In this document: positions 1-11,040 of the stretch, one piece after another
How the letters are laid out: the number at the start of each line of letters is the position of its first letter
How positions within the stretch are numbered: position 1 is the stretch's first letter
NCBI GenBank assembly: GCA_021464525.1
Contig: JADRCO010000211.1
Coordinates: 1 to 43,104, forward strand
Reading direction: 5' to 3'
DNA: 43,104 nucleotides
Source of the DNA: Rhizophagus sp. LPA8_4_AMF
Lineage: Eukaryota > Glomeromycota > Glomeromycetes > Glomerales > Glomeraceae
Notes under the pieces: model-generated
Told to the model about the DNA's origin: nothing
Database searches by the model: none
What the model saw: only the letters and a program-made list of their open reading frames with translations
Program-made: the position numbers and the translations under genes

Positions 1-180
1 TCAAATTTTCAAATTGAAAAATCATAAGGTGGTCGCACAATTTTGCAATTAGCTGTAATTAAAATTTTACGGTTAAAATTAGAAAGCCAGAAAAGTAAGA
101 TACTTATATGAAATATCAACTTAATTGTCCACATGACATGATTTTCATAAGTAACACAAAACAATAAGATACTGGTGCTA

Positions 181-260
181 CAGCAGTAATTATATATGGA
201 TAACCGTTTAATTAAATTGTTGATCTTCTTCCTTTTCTTTTTAATTTTAAATTTTAAATT
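181..260 (+). promoter_or_regulatory. Promoter and 5' leader of BTB-TLDc copy 1
   Basis: A TATATATGG box at 191-199 lies about 70 nt before the ATG at 261. It is aligned with, but diverged from, the TATATAAGG box found at the same distance before copies 2 and 3. The rest of the leader is pyrimidine rich, as in the other copies. Assignment rests on comparison between the copies. Confidence 0.45.
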
Positions 261-1744
261 ATGGATAATAAATTTTTAACAAAATTATCTCAAAATTTAC
301 TCGAAAGTTTAAATGATGATGAATATTATGATGTTACTATTGAAGTTGGTAATGATCCTTATATAAAAATATTTCGTGCTCATATGGTTATCTTACACTA
401 TCGTTCCAATTATTTACGAAGAATTTTGTCAACAAATAAAAAGAAAAATGATGGAACTTTGGTACATATAAAATTACCAAATATTTCATCTGAAATTTTT
501 CAAATAATCCTAAGGTATGAACTAAGAAAATTATTAAATTTAAATTATAAAATGGGTGTTTTTCTAAAAAAATTTGCATTTTTTATTTTAGATATATTTA
601 TAGTGGAAGAATTTCATTGGAGGAATGTGATACTTCAGATATAATTAAAATCCTGATTGCTGGGTGTGAACTTGGTCTCCAAGAATTAGTCGCTCATATA
701 CAGTCCTTTTTGGTTGAAACTAAGGCAAATTGGATGGAATTAAACTTTAATTTGATATATCAAACAAGCTTTGAAAACGATTCTTTTCTGGAACTTCAAA
801 AATTTTGTACTAATTTAACGTCTAAAGAGCCAGAAAAGATATTCAAATCGCCAAATTTTTCTTTTATTTCAGAAAAACTTTTGGTATCACTTGTTCAAAG
901 TGATAATCTTCGAATGGACGAAATTCAAGTATGGGAACATGTTCTAAAATGGGGACTTGCTCAAAATCCAGAACTTTCTTCTGATCCTACAAGTTTTTCA
1001 AAAGAAGATTTCAAAACTTTGAAAAATAATATTCGCCAATGTATTCCATTTATTAGATTTCATGATTTATCTTCCGAAGAATTTTCGGATAAAGTATTAC
1101 CTTACAGAAAAATTTTACCAAAGGAATTATTATATGATGATTTATTAAAATATTTTATGAATCCTAATAACCAATCAACTAAAAAATTAAAACCTCGTAT
1201 GACTATTGTTATTGATTCCAAAATCATTACAATTCAACATGCCGAATTAATCTCAAAGTGGGTCAATAGATTCGAAATTAGAGACATAGTAGAAAATGCG
1301 TATAAATTCAAATTGTTACTTCGTGGATCTCGTGATGGATTTAAACCTAAAAAATTTCATGAAATTTGTGATAACCAATCTCATACTATAACGATTATTA
1401 AAATAAAAGATAGTAAAGAAATTCTTGGAGGATATAATCCAATTGCATGGGAATCTGGTGAATACAATGTAATTTGTGAAGAAGCTTACAAATCTACTAA
1501 GGATAGTTTTATATTCTCTTTTAAGAACTGTGATAATATTGAAAATTATACTCTAAGTCGTGTAGAAAATGAAAAATATGCTACATACAACCATTATAGT
1601 CTTGGTCCATCATTTGGCTTCGGTGATCTTGATTTATTTGGAGACACTGGTTGTTGTGATGGTGGGACTTACGAAAAACAGATCAGAGAAATTACTGAAG
1701 AATTTCCTGTGGAAGAATATGAAGTATTTAAAATTATAAACTAA
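261..1744 (+). CDS. BTB-BACK-TLDc domain protein, copy 1 (two exons)
   Basis: Two exons, 261-514 and 592-1744, join around a 77-nt GT-AG intron (515-591) to give 468 residues. Splicing is required: it joins the BTB sequence ending IILR to YIYSGRISLEE, and the frame closes exactly. Domains in order are BTB/POZ (about 24-120), BACK-like helical region (about 135-250, with QVWEHVLKWGL) and TLDc (about 294-467, with RGSRDGF near 329 and ILGGYNP near 362). BTB-BACK proteins usually act as Cullin-3 substrate adaptors. TLDc domains are linked to oxidative-stress resistance and V-ATPase binding. Which substrate this protein serves is unknown. It is the first of five related copies, and no lesion is seen. 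Family assignment is strong, function is inferred. Confidence 0.9.
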
Positions 1745-1945
1745 AATGAAATTAATAGTTGATGTTGGTTTTGAACTTTTTCTCTTTTTTATTTATATAT
1801 TCTTTTTATTTTGTTGTATTCTTGTTTCCTTAAAAATTAAATAATCAAATTGTATTTGAAAGGAGTGTATTAGAGTGAGTAAATAATTTGTTATATTATA
1901 ACAATTGTGTTAACCGGCTTATATAGTAATGTAATCTGCCACTAA
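1745..1945. other. 3' flank of BTB copy 1
   Basis: AT-rich sequence with T-runs after the stop codon. No gene is seen. The duplicated upstream block of copy 2 begins at its right end. Confidence 0.5.
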
Positions 1946-2589
1946 CCTGCCCACTTGCATCTTATCCTATCTAGATATTTTTTCCTATTAAAATTAAAAT
2001 TTGTCAATTTTTACATATATTTGACAATTTTATTTATCCATATATATAAACATGGTATAATTTCAGTTGGTGATATCATATCTTTGATGAATTTATGAAA
2101 TTCTCTACTTTTGCTCGTCTAATTCAAAATTTTTTTGTCGTTCACAAGAATATCAAAATCGGTTAATTTTATATAAATAAAAAAAAAAATTTTCTTTTAA
2201 ATTACTTCAAAAATAAAAATGAATTTGCTGAAAATCTTGCGTATATCCATATATTGCTTCATTGATAAAGATTAATCATACATAAGATGAAATTTCTTAA
2301 AAAATTCAAAATCTGCGTCTTTAATATATTTTAACCGGAGGGTTTTTTATTGAATTTAAATTAAAATTAAAATATAAGAAAAAAATTAAAAAATTTGGTA
2401 TTCGTCAGAAAATAAACTCGTAAATTATTAATACTAGTGTAGTACAGTACTTCTTGCTTAATAAGACGATGACTCAGATCAACAAGCTGCAGCGGAAATT
2501 AGTATATAAGGTTAAGGTTAAACATTTAGCAAAATTGTTAATCCTTTAATCCTTTTCATTTCTTTTTTATTAAAAAAATTTATTAAATT
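1946..2589 (+). repeat. Duplicated upstream block of BTB copy 2
   Basis: This block matches 5739-6349 upstream of copy 3 in the same order and orientation. Both open with CCTGCCCACTTGC, share an 'aaaatcggtt..tttta' block and a 'ttcaaaatctgcg' block, then reach the TATATAAGG box and the ATG. The duplication unit therefore included promoter and gene together, not the coding region alone. Small indels are common between the two blocks. Confidence 0.8.
2458..2515 (+). promoter_or_regulatory. Promoter module of BTB copy 2
   Basis: The conserved block contains AAGACGATG, then ATCAACAAGCTGCAG, then TATATAAGG (2503-2511) and GTTAA, about 80 nt before the ATG at 2590. The same order of blocks occurs before copy 3 (6237-6292) and, inverted, at 10441-10507. 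Conservation well outside coding sequence suggests a core promoter plus an upstream factor site. The factor is unknown. Confidence 0.6.
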
Positions 2590-4111
2590 ATGAATGATAA
2601 TAAATTTTTACCGAAATTATCACAAAATTTACTTGACATTTTAAATGATGAAGAATATTATGATGTTACTATTGAAGTTGGTAATGATCCTTATATAAAG
2701 ATATTTCGTGCTCATATGGTTATCTTACATTATCGTTCCACTTATTTACGAAGAATTTTGTCAACCAATAAAAAGAAAAATGATGGAACTTTGGTTCATA
2801 TAAGATTATCAAATATTTTACCTGAAACTTTGCAAATAATCTTGAGGTAAGAGTTAATTTGAATTTAAATTACAAAAATTTAAACTACAAAATGATTATA
2901 TAATAAATTTATGTTTTTTATTTAGATATATTTATAGTGGAAAAATTTCTTTGGAGGAATATGATACTTCAGATATAATTAACGTCTTGCTTGCTGCGAG
3001 TGAACTTGGTCTCCAAGAACTAATGATTTATGCACAATCCTTTTTAGTCGAAACTAAGGCAGATTGGATGGAATCAAATTTTAACTTGATATATCAAACG
3101 AGCATTGAGAATGATTCTTTTTTGGGGCTTCAAAAATTTTGTACCGATTTAACGTCTAAAGAGCCGGATAAAATATTTAAATCGTCAAATTTCTCTTCAA
3201 TTCCAGAAAATCTTTTGGTTTCACTTATTCAAAGTGATAATCTTCAAATGAGCGAAATTCAAGTATGGGAACATATGCTCAAATGGGGACTTGCTCAAAG
3301 TCCAGAACTTCCTTCTGATCTTACAAATTTTTCAAAAGAAGATTTCAAAACTTTGAAAAATAATATTCGCCAATGTATTCCATTTATTAAATTCCATAAT
3401 TTAACTTCTCAAGAATTTTCAGATAAAGTATTACCTTACAGAAAGATTTTACCAAAGGAATTATTATATGATGATTTATTAAAATATTTTATGAATCCTG
3501 ATAACCAATCAATTAAATATCCAAACCCTCGTATGATTGCTAAGGAAACTTATATTGATTCCAAAATCATTACAATTCAACATGTCAAATTAATATCAAA
3601 ATGGATCGATAGATTAAAAATTACGGATGAGATAGAAAAATGGTACAAATTCAAATTGTTACTTCGTGGATCTCGTGATGGATTTGCACCTAAAAAATTT
3701 CATGAAATCTGCGATAATCAATCCCATACTGTAGTAATTATTAAAGTGAAAGATAGTAACGAAATTCTTGGTGGGTATAATCCACTTGAGTGGCGTGCAA
3801 TGGACAAAAATAATATTGAATGGAGATCTAATAAAGAGAGTAAAGTATATATGTCTGTGAAAGATAGGTTTATATTCTCTTTCAAGAACAGTTATAGTGA
3901 TATTGAAGGTTACATTTTAGGGCGTGTAAAAAAAGGAATAGGTTCTATGCTTAACTATTATGATATTGGTCCATCATTTGGTGTTGACCTTACTTTAACT
4001 GGATACAACGGTAGTTGTACTAATCGTAGTTTTAATAATCAAATTAGAGAAACTACTGATGATTTTTATGCGGAGGAATATGAAGTGTTTCAAATCATAC
4101 GAGAAGACTAA
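2590..4111 (+). CDS. BTB-BACK-TLDc domain protein, copy 2 (two exons)
   Basis: Exons 2590-2846 and 2926-4111 are joined across a 79-nt GT-AG intron (2847-2925), in the same place and phase as in copy 1. They give 480 residues with no stop. BTB starts around residue 25, followed by the BACK-like region and a C-terminal TLDc domain with RGSRDGF and ILGGYNP. Role as in copy 1: probable Cullin-3 adaptor with a TLDc tail, substrate unknown. Its TLDc end differs from copies 1 and 3: it lacks their GDLDL..GDTG segment and has instead DLTLTGYNGSC. It also has a longer insert after ILGGYNP. The promoter-to-ATG stretch is shared with copy 3. It is very probably functional. Confidence 0.9.
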
Positions 4112-4257
4112 TTTGATACTTAATGTCGCTCTTTGCATGTATTATTTTAATCTTTATTTAATTAAAACTGAAATTTGCAAAGTATGTCAAAAAAATTATT
4201 TTTGAACACATTCATAGATCATAGGACAACAGTACAAGTGCAGTACAAGGCGAACTA

Positions 4258-4800
4258 TAAAGGAATAGATATTGATTTCAAAATCATTACAATCCAACAT
4301 GTATTAATATCAAAATGAGTTATAGATTAGATAGAATCTATGATAATTAATATCTCATATTATAGTAATTATTAAAGCGAAAGCTAAAATATAATAATAA
4401 AGTTCTGATGGATATATTCCAATTGAACAGAAACCTTATAAAGGAAGAAACCTCATAAACAAGCCATCGTAACATATACTACTAATTATCGTTCGTTATT
4501 ATCAGTGAAATTCGACATACCGGAACCTTGATATATCGGAATTGGGTCTGGAACTGGTTTATCATAATCTATAATTACCCTCGATATAACGGATTTTTGA
4601 CAAATTTTACTATTGATGATAGCGTAAGATATCGCTATACTTAAGTCGTGTAGAAAGTGAAGAAATTGCTACATATGTTCATTGTGATTATGGACCTTGT
4701 TTTATTTAGACACCAAGGTTATTGTACTAAATTTACTTACGAAAAACAAATCAGAGAAACCACTGATGAAAGATTTATAAAGTTATTTTAAATAATTATG
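4258..4800 (+). pseudogene. TLDc-only relic of a fourth BTB-TLDc copy
   Basis: Two islands of strong nucleotide similarity to the 3' half of the intact copies are seen. About 4265-4320 matches the 'gattccaaaatcattacaat' start of the TLDc coding part. About 4638-4790 matches the part coding for LSRVESE through the terminal QIRETTD. Between them the sequence is scrambled and carries many stops and indels. No BTB part is present. It lies directly downstream of copy 2, consistent with a tandem duplicate that has lost its 5' half. Confidence 0.75.
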
Positions 4801-5738
4801 ATACGGATTAATTTGGTCTTATAAATTTCCTTACTTAGTTTTATTTTCTAAAATTTACTGTGAACCGTCAAGATTACAATTGAAAGAAATGTATTAGACA
4901 GCCTTGTCAGGCTTATTATGCTAATTTATCTTATCTTATTATTTTCTGGTTAACTTTTCTAAAGATATTTTGAGTATAAATTTATCAAATTTGCGGTGCA
5001 TTTGACAATACTTAATTTACTCACTATATGCATGTCAGAAATTTGTGTAATATTTCTTTGAATATTCATATACTTCCTATTTCCGCTCGTCTAATTTAAA
5101 AAATAGGACAAATTTGGGAATTAAGGTTATTCAGTGATAATTAATAATTATTTAGATGAATAAGACAAATAGGTTGATTGTTCATATCTATATTTGCGAT
5201 TGTACAAAAAATGAAACCATATAAGCTTTTTAATTATATCATGTATCTCAAAATACTATTTAATCCTGATTTTTTTCAACCAATTATTCTGTGCTTTATC
5301 TCCAAAATTTGGTTGAAAGTTCTTGTCCAATATATCGACTCAACAAACATTTTGACAAAATTTTATCTTTCATATTAATGATTTTAAATTATACAATAAA
5401 TTCCTCATCCATTACAAGTAGAAATATTCTTGACGTCATAGGGTCGTAGCTACTTATTCATGACGCGAAACACTTTAATGAGTTAATACTATATGATAAA
5501 TAAATTGTCATATCATCTTAAGAATAAATGTTATGTCGACGTCAGGTATCAGATTTGACACCTACTTTACAGAAATCTCATTATTTTAAACGATATCATT
5601 TCAATATCAAAATAACATCACGTTGATATCATGGTGATATCGTCACAATATATCTATTATACAATATCAAAATGGAGTTGATAAGATTATCTTAACGATA
5701 TTGTCTGAAATTCTAGGTTTTCAGTAAAGGCAATGTAG
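4801..5738. other. Intergenic, no gene recognised
   Basis: AT-rich sequence. The open frame at 5178-5378 has no recognisable domain and a composition like its surroundings, so it is not called. At about 5590-5700 several GATATC/GATATT motifs recur and could form local inverted pairings. Nothing else stands out. Confidence 0.5.
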
Positions 5739-6349
5739 CCTGCCCACTTGCCTCTTATTCTATCTAGATTCTTTTTCCTATTAAAATTTGTAAATTTTTA
5801 TATATTTGATAATTTTAATTTATCCAGCTATGTTAGAATTTGGTATGACTTTTCTTTGATCGTCTAATTCGAAATTTTTTTGACGTTCATGAGAATATCA
5901 AAATCGGTTGATTTTATTGTATAATATATAAATAAAAATGGTAAAAAAAATTTTTTTCCTTCAAATTACTTCAAAATAAAATGGATTTGCTGAGAAAATT
6001 CCGTATATCCATATATTGTTTCATTGATAGAGATTAATAAAGATGAAATTTTTTAAAAATTCAAAATCTGCGCCTTTATATTTAATCGGGGGTTTTTTTT
6101 TGAATTTAAATTAAAATTGAAAAGTAATTAAAATAAAAGAAAAAAATTATAAATTTGGTATTCGTCAGAAATAAATTCGCACTGTTACATTGTTATGATT
6201 ATTAAAAATTACCCGGTAGTAGTGTAGTACTTGCTTATTAAAGACGATGGCACAGATCAACAAGCTGCAAAAGCAATTATATATAAGGTTAAACATTCAA
6301 CAAACTTGTGAATCCTTTTCATTCTTTTTTTATTTAAATTTATTAAATC
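5739..6349 (+). repeat. Duplicated upstream block of BTB copy 3, with promoter
   Basis: Direct counterpart of 1946-2589. It includes the promoter module at 6237-6292 (AAGACGATGG, ATCAACAAGCTGCA, TATATAAGG at 6280-6288, GTTAAAC), 62-70 nt before the ATG at 6350. Even though the gene behind it is broken, its promoter looks intact. Confidence 0.75.
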
Positions 6350-7864
6350 ATGAATGATCATAAATTTTTACCAAAATTATCTCAAAATTTGCTTGACATT
6401 TTGAATGATGATGAATATTATGATGTTACTATTGAAGTTGGTAATGACCCTTATATAAAGATATTTCGTGCTCATATGGTTATCTTACATTATCGTTCCA
6501 CTTATTTACGAAGAATTTTGTCAACCAATAAAAAAAAAAATGATGGAACTTTAGTTCATATAAAATTATTAAATATTTTACCTGAAACTTTTCAAATAAT
6601 CTTGAGGTAAGAGTTAAGAAAGAATTTAAATTACAAAATAATTATATATTAATGTTTTAAAATTTATGATTTTTTTATTTAGCTATATTTACAGTGGAAG
6701 AATTTCTTTGGAAGAATTTGATACTTACGATATATTTAACGTCTTGCTTGCTGCGAGTGAACTTGGCCTCCAAGAACTAACCACTTATGCACAATCCTTT
6801 TTAATCGAAACTAAAACAGTTTGGATGAAATCAAATTTTAATTTGATATATCAGACGAGCTTTGAAAATGATTCTTTCTTGGAACTTCAAAAATTTTGTA
6901 CTGATTTAACGTCTAAAGAGCCGGATAAGATATTCAAATCACCAAATTTCTCTTCAATTTCAGAAAATCTTTTGATTTCACTAATCCAAAGGGATAATCT
7001 TCAAATGAGCGAAATTCAAGTATGGGAACATATGCTCAAATGGGGACTTGCTCAAAGTCCAGAAATTCCTTCTGATATTGCAAATTTTCAAAAGAAGATT
7101 TCAAAACTTTAAAGAATAATGTGCGTCAATGTATTCCATTTATCAGATTTCATAATTTATCTTCTGAAGAATTTTCGGATAAAGTATTACCTCACAGGAA
7201 GATTTTGCCAAAGGATTTATTATATGAAGACCTATTAAAATATTTTATGAATCCTAATAACCAATCAATTAAAAAATCAAACCCTCGTATAATGACTACC
7301 AAAGAGATTGATATTGATTCCAAAATCATTACAAATCAACATGTCGAATTAATATGAAAATGGGTCAATAGATTAGAAATTACAGATGAGATAGAAAACA
7401 CGTACAAATTCCGATTGTTACTTCGTGGATCTCGTGATGGGTTTACATCTAAAAAATTTCATGAAATCTGTGATGATCAATCTCGTACTATAACAATTAT
7501 CAAAGTGAAAGATAGTAATGAAATTCTTGGAGGATATAATCCAATTGCATGGAGATCTAATGAATTTGATGAATCTGTTGATGAATTAGATAAAGAAAAT
7601 TATGGCACTACTAAAGATAGCCTTATATTCTCTTTCAAGAATAGTGATGATATTAAAAGTTATATTTTAAGCCGTTTAATAAGTGAAGAATATGCTACGT
7701 ATAACCATTGTGATCATGGCCCAACATTTGGTATCGGTGATCTTGATTTATATGGAGACACTGGTTATTGTAATGATTGGGATTACGAAAATCAGATCAG
7801 AGAATCTGCTGATATATTTTCTGTGGAAGAATATGAAGTATTTCAACTTATAAAACTAAAATGA
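6350..7864 (+). pseudogene. BTB-BACK-TLDc copy 3, broken by a frameshift and a nonsense codon
   Basis: Exon 1 is 6350-6606 and the GT-AG intron is 6607-6682, then coding resumes at 6683, as in copies 1 and 2. Two lesions break it. One T is missing from a T-run at about 7084-7087 compared with copy 2, which shifts the frame so that it ends at 7112. A TGA at 7355-7357 stands where the other copies have TCA. Beyond each lesion the proper frame continues, and the complete TLDc end (7415-7864) is open with RGSRDGF and ILGGYNP. The lesions are few, so inactivation is recent. A truncated BTB-BACK product could still be made. Its front half resembles copy 2, its rear half copy 1. Confidence 0.85.
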
Positions 7865-9194
7865 ATTTACAATAATTGATGTAGTTTTGAACTTTTCTCT
7901 TATTATTAATATTTATTCTTTTTTTTATTTTTTGTCAAAAATTGTAGTTAAGGAAACGTGTTAGAAAATATAAGGAGGTTAACACAATTTTTATAATACA
8001 ACTTGTCATAATCTGTCCACTTGTCTCTTAACCTACAATTTTGTAAAGCTCTTTTCGATAACCCTTTTTTTTTCCTTTTATTATCGTTGTATTTATTATT
8101 TCTTTAGAAAGACGTTGCTTTAATATGTATGATCTTCATAGATACCTGCACAAATATTGGACCACCCCATGAAAGCGATAAATTATTTTGTAAAAATAAG
8201 TTCCTAGCAATTAAATTAAATAAATCAATAACTCAAATTTATATCTCTTTGAAGTTTGAACCTCATAGCTAGCAGTCGATTGTCAAAAATAATTTTCCCA
8301 TAAAATAATGCGTTCGTTTTAAGAGTCTTATTATTAATCTTTAATTTAAAACGACAAAGAAAAATTTTGTTTATTTAAAAACGAATAAAAATTTGGTTTG
8401 AATGTTTTTCATGTATTACTATTATATTTATTTTTATTTTATTATATATACATATATATATTTTTTTAAAAAAAGTGAAGTTTTGCAGCGATTGAAAAGA
8501 AACTAAACAACTAGAATAAGACACAACGTATCACGTGGCGACGTGGGTATATACGCGCGATCAAGAATCATGTGAAATCTAATAATTTAACAACTCTATA
8601 AGCCCTCTTCACAAATTTCGCTATATTCATTAGATTCTCGCACAATTAAATTATATCCTATAAGAATTTCATTACTATATTTACTTTTAATAATTGTTAG
8701 CCCATACCATCTAATCCAAACCCATTATCGTAGCCGGTTGGGCTTATGTTATTTACTTCGATTCATCCAAGAAACTAAATTCATTGTTGATGGGCAATCC
8801 ATTTCATCGTCTAGTCGTAGCAGTCGTGCCCATTTGATCAAAAAATTCATAAAGATCTTCCTCTGACGATATCGGTGAAAAAGATGGTGGTAAAGTTCCA
8901 CTTTCATGTTCTTTATTATTATTATTGTTAGTTCACGAAACTATTAGTTCTCCAACTCTAAAGATTTTTTTTATTTTTCCATCAATTCCATCAGGGCTAT
9001 CTTAATTACTTCGTTTTGGTGCAGAACCAAACATGACACGTATCACTTAAACGTCTTCCACCTTTAGATATAGAATTTGCAGTAAGGATTTCGCTGACCA
9101 CATATCAGATTGATGATATACTACCAAAGCACGTTGTTGAGTTCACAATATATTTTTCTTGAACATGATTTAAGTTGTAATCTTTTGCTGTTAC
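7865..9194. other. Intergenic with possible decayed coding sequence on the minus strand
   Basis: No intact gene. On the minus strand about 8790-9080 reads as short open stretches, for example SPISSEEDLYEFFDQMG, separated by stops. This may be a relic of an unknown gene or the far decayed end of the inverted BTB copy. The remainder is AT-rich, with a small GC-richer patch at about 8527-8565. Confidence 0.35.
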
Positions 9195-10391
9195 TAACAA
9201 ATTTATATATTTTTTAAAAAAATTTCTAATCCAACCGTTACAAGATGATATTGATTATCATAATTTCATGAAATGTTTATGTGATGATCTATCCGAACAA
9301 ATATATCCACAAAGCAAATTTGAATTTATATACATTTTCTACCTCATCTATAATTTCTAATCACTAATCGGCCCATTGTGAGATTGTTTCAGCATGTTGA
9401 AATGTAATGATTTTGGGATCAATATTTATTTTCCTTAATATTCTTTTACGTTGAAACCTATCGAAACTGACCTGTTAAAGGTATATATCATTACTCGTGA
9501 CAACGCTATGAACGTTAGATCCGCTGCAACTTCATACAGATTTGATTTTTTAATTGATTTGTTGTCAGAATTCAAAGATATTTTACTAAATCATTATATA
9601 ATTCTTTTTGGTGAAATTTTTTATAGGTAAAATTTTGATGTAAACTATTATTCAAAGTATTAGAATCTTTTGAAAAATTATTAGAACTAAAAGGAAGTCC
9701 AAGATTTTGAGCAAATCTCATTTAAGCACATGTTCCATACTTGAATTTCGAAGATTATCACTTGTGGCCAAATTTTTTTCCGGAACTGAAGAAAAACTTA
9801 AAGATTTGAATGTCTTATCTGACTCTTTTTTAGACATTAAACCAATAAAGTTTTTGAAGTTCCAAGAAAAAATCGTTCTCAAAGATTGTTTGATATATCA
9901 AATTAAAACCATCCAATTGGCCCTAATTTCGACCAAAAATGATTATGAGTAAGTAATTAGTTCTTGGAGATCAAGTTTACTTCCAGCGACCAAGACTTTA
10001 ATTATTTTCATAGTGTTATATCTTCCAAAGAAATTCCTTCTACCATGAAAAATATATCTAAATAAAAAACGTAGTTTAAATAGTACATTGTTATATATTC
10101 ATTTTGTAATTGAATTTTGACTATTTTTTTAGTACTTGCCTTAAGATTATTTGAAAAATTTCAGATAAAATATTTGGTAATCATATATGACCGAAGTTTC
10201 ATCATTTTTTCTTATTGGTTGTCAAAATTCTTCGTAAATAATTAGAAAGATAACCATATGAACACGAAATATCTTTAATCTTTATATAAGTGGCATTACC
10301 AACTTTCAATAGTAACATCACAATATTCACCGTTGTTTAAACTGCGAGTGAATTTTGAAAAAATTTCCGTAAAAGTTTATCGATGATCAAA
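9195..10391 (-). pseudogene. Inverted, strongly decayed BTB-BACK-TLDc copy (fifth copy)
   Basis: Read on the minus strand, the order of the intact genes is kept. The BTB part runs at about 10391-10140, including 'gatgttactattgaa' and 'attatttacgaagaattttg'. An intron follows at 10139-10058 whose donor is GC instead of GT and whose acceptor is AG. Then comes the BACK part, with 'gataatcttcga' and 'gaaattcaagtatgg' near 9770-9720, and a TLDc start with 'aaaatcattacatttcaacatgc' near 9430. Stops and indels occur throughout, the ATG is lost and the TLDc end is not recognisable below about 9195. The open frame on the plus strand at 9707-9952 is only its antisense shadow. Confidence 0.8.
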
Positions 10392-10440
10392 TAAATTTAC
10401 AGAGAAAAAAAAAAGCGAAAAGATTAATAATTTGTTAAAC

Positions 10441-10507
10441 GGTTAACCTTATATATAATTTCCTCTGCAGCTTGTTGATCCGAATCTATCGTCTTATTAC
10501 TTAACAA
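10441..10507 (-). promoter_or_regulatory. Promoter module of the inverted BTB copy
   Basis: On the minus strand this reads AATAAGACGATAG, GATCAACAAGCTGCAGAGG, then TATATAAGGTTAAC. It is the same module as at 2458-2515 and 6237-6292, correctly placed upstream of the inverted pseudogene. It is better preserved than the gene it serves. Confidence 0.65.
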
Positions 10508-10530
10508 GGGGGTTATTCGACAATAATATT

Positions 10531-11040
10531 TTAAAGATAGCTAAAGATAAAGAAGAAAGGCTAATTATTAAAGAAGTATGGGAAAAATGTTACTTAAATA
10601 TTCAAGAAAAAATGTGGTTAACACGTTGTGAAAAAGTGAAAGAATTAGAAAAAAAGAAAGGAACTACGAAATCAGATAAAAAGAAAAAAGGGAAAAGGTT
10701 GGAAGTCGAACAAAATAATGGAGAAACATTTATAAATATAGATAAAAATTCAAAAAACAACAAAAAACTAAAAAATATAGAAAAATAAATAATAATGGAT
10801 TAAATATCTAGTAATAGCTTGATTATTAATAGACCATATAATGAAATTTGGGATTTACGCACAAGATCTGACTTACGAAATACATAGATTAGAAATTATT
10901 ATAAATAGCGTTATTAAATAGTTAATAGATTAGGTTAAATATAAATAGATAGTTAAATTATACTAGTGGTGTATCCATATATAATATGGAAATTCTATGT
11001 ATTTTTTATAACATATTATTGCACAGGAGGGCAATATCAC
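10531..11040 (+). mobile_element. 5'-truncated LINE tail (C-terminus of ORF plus 3' UTR)
   Basis: An open frame at 10531-10788 without its own ATG ends in TAA. It encodes a highly charged stretch (EVWEKCYLNIQEKMW, RCEKVKELEKKKG) followed by Lys-rich sequence. This resembles the C-terminal tail after the CPxC zinc motif in the LINE relic at 37140-40140 and similar elements. The following AT-rich tail to about 11040 is probably 3' UTR. It abuts the promoter of the inverted BTB copy, so it probably inserted there. No poly(A) tract or target duplication is clear. Confidence 0.45.

Noticed and set aside
5178-5378. 66-codon open frame between the BTB copies
   Set aside because: No domain, AT-rich composition equal to flanks, no related sequence in the other duplicated spacers.
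9707-9952. Plus-strand open frame of 81 codons
   Set aside because: It is antisense to the BACK part of the inverted BTB pseudogene, whose minus-strand similarity to the intact copies is clear.
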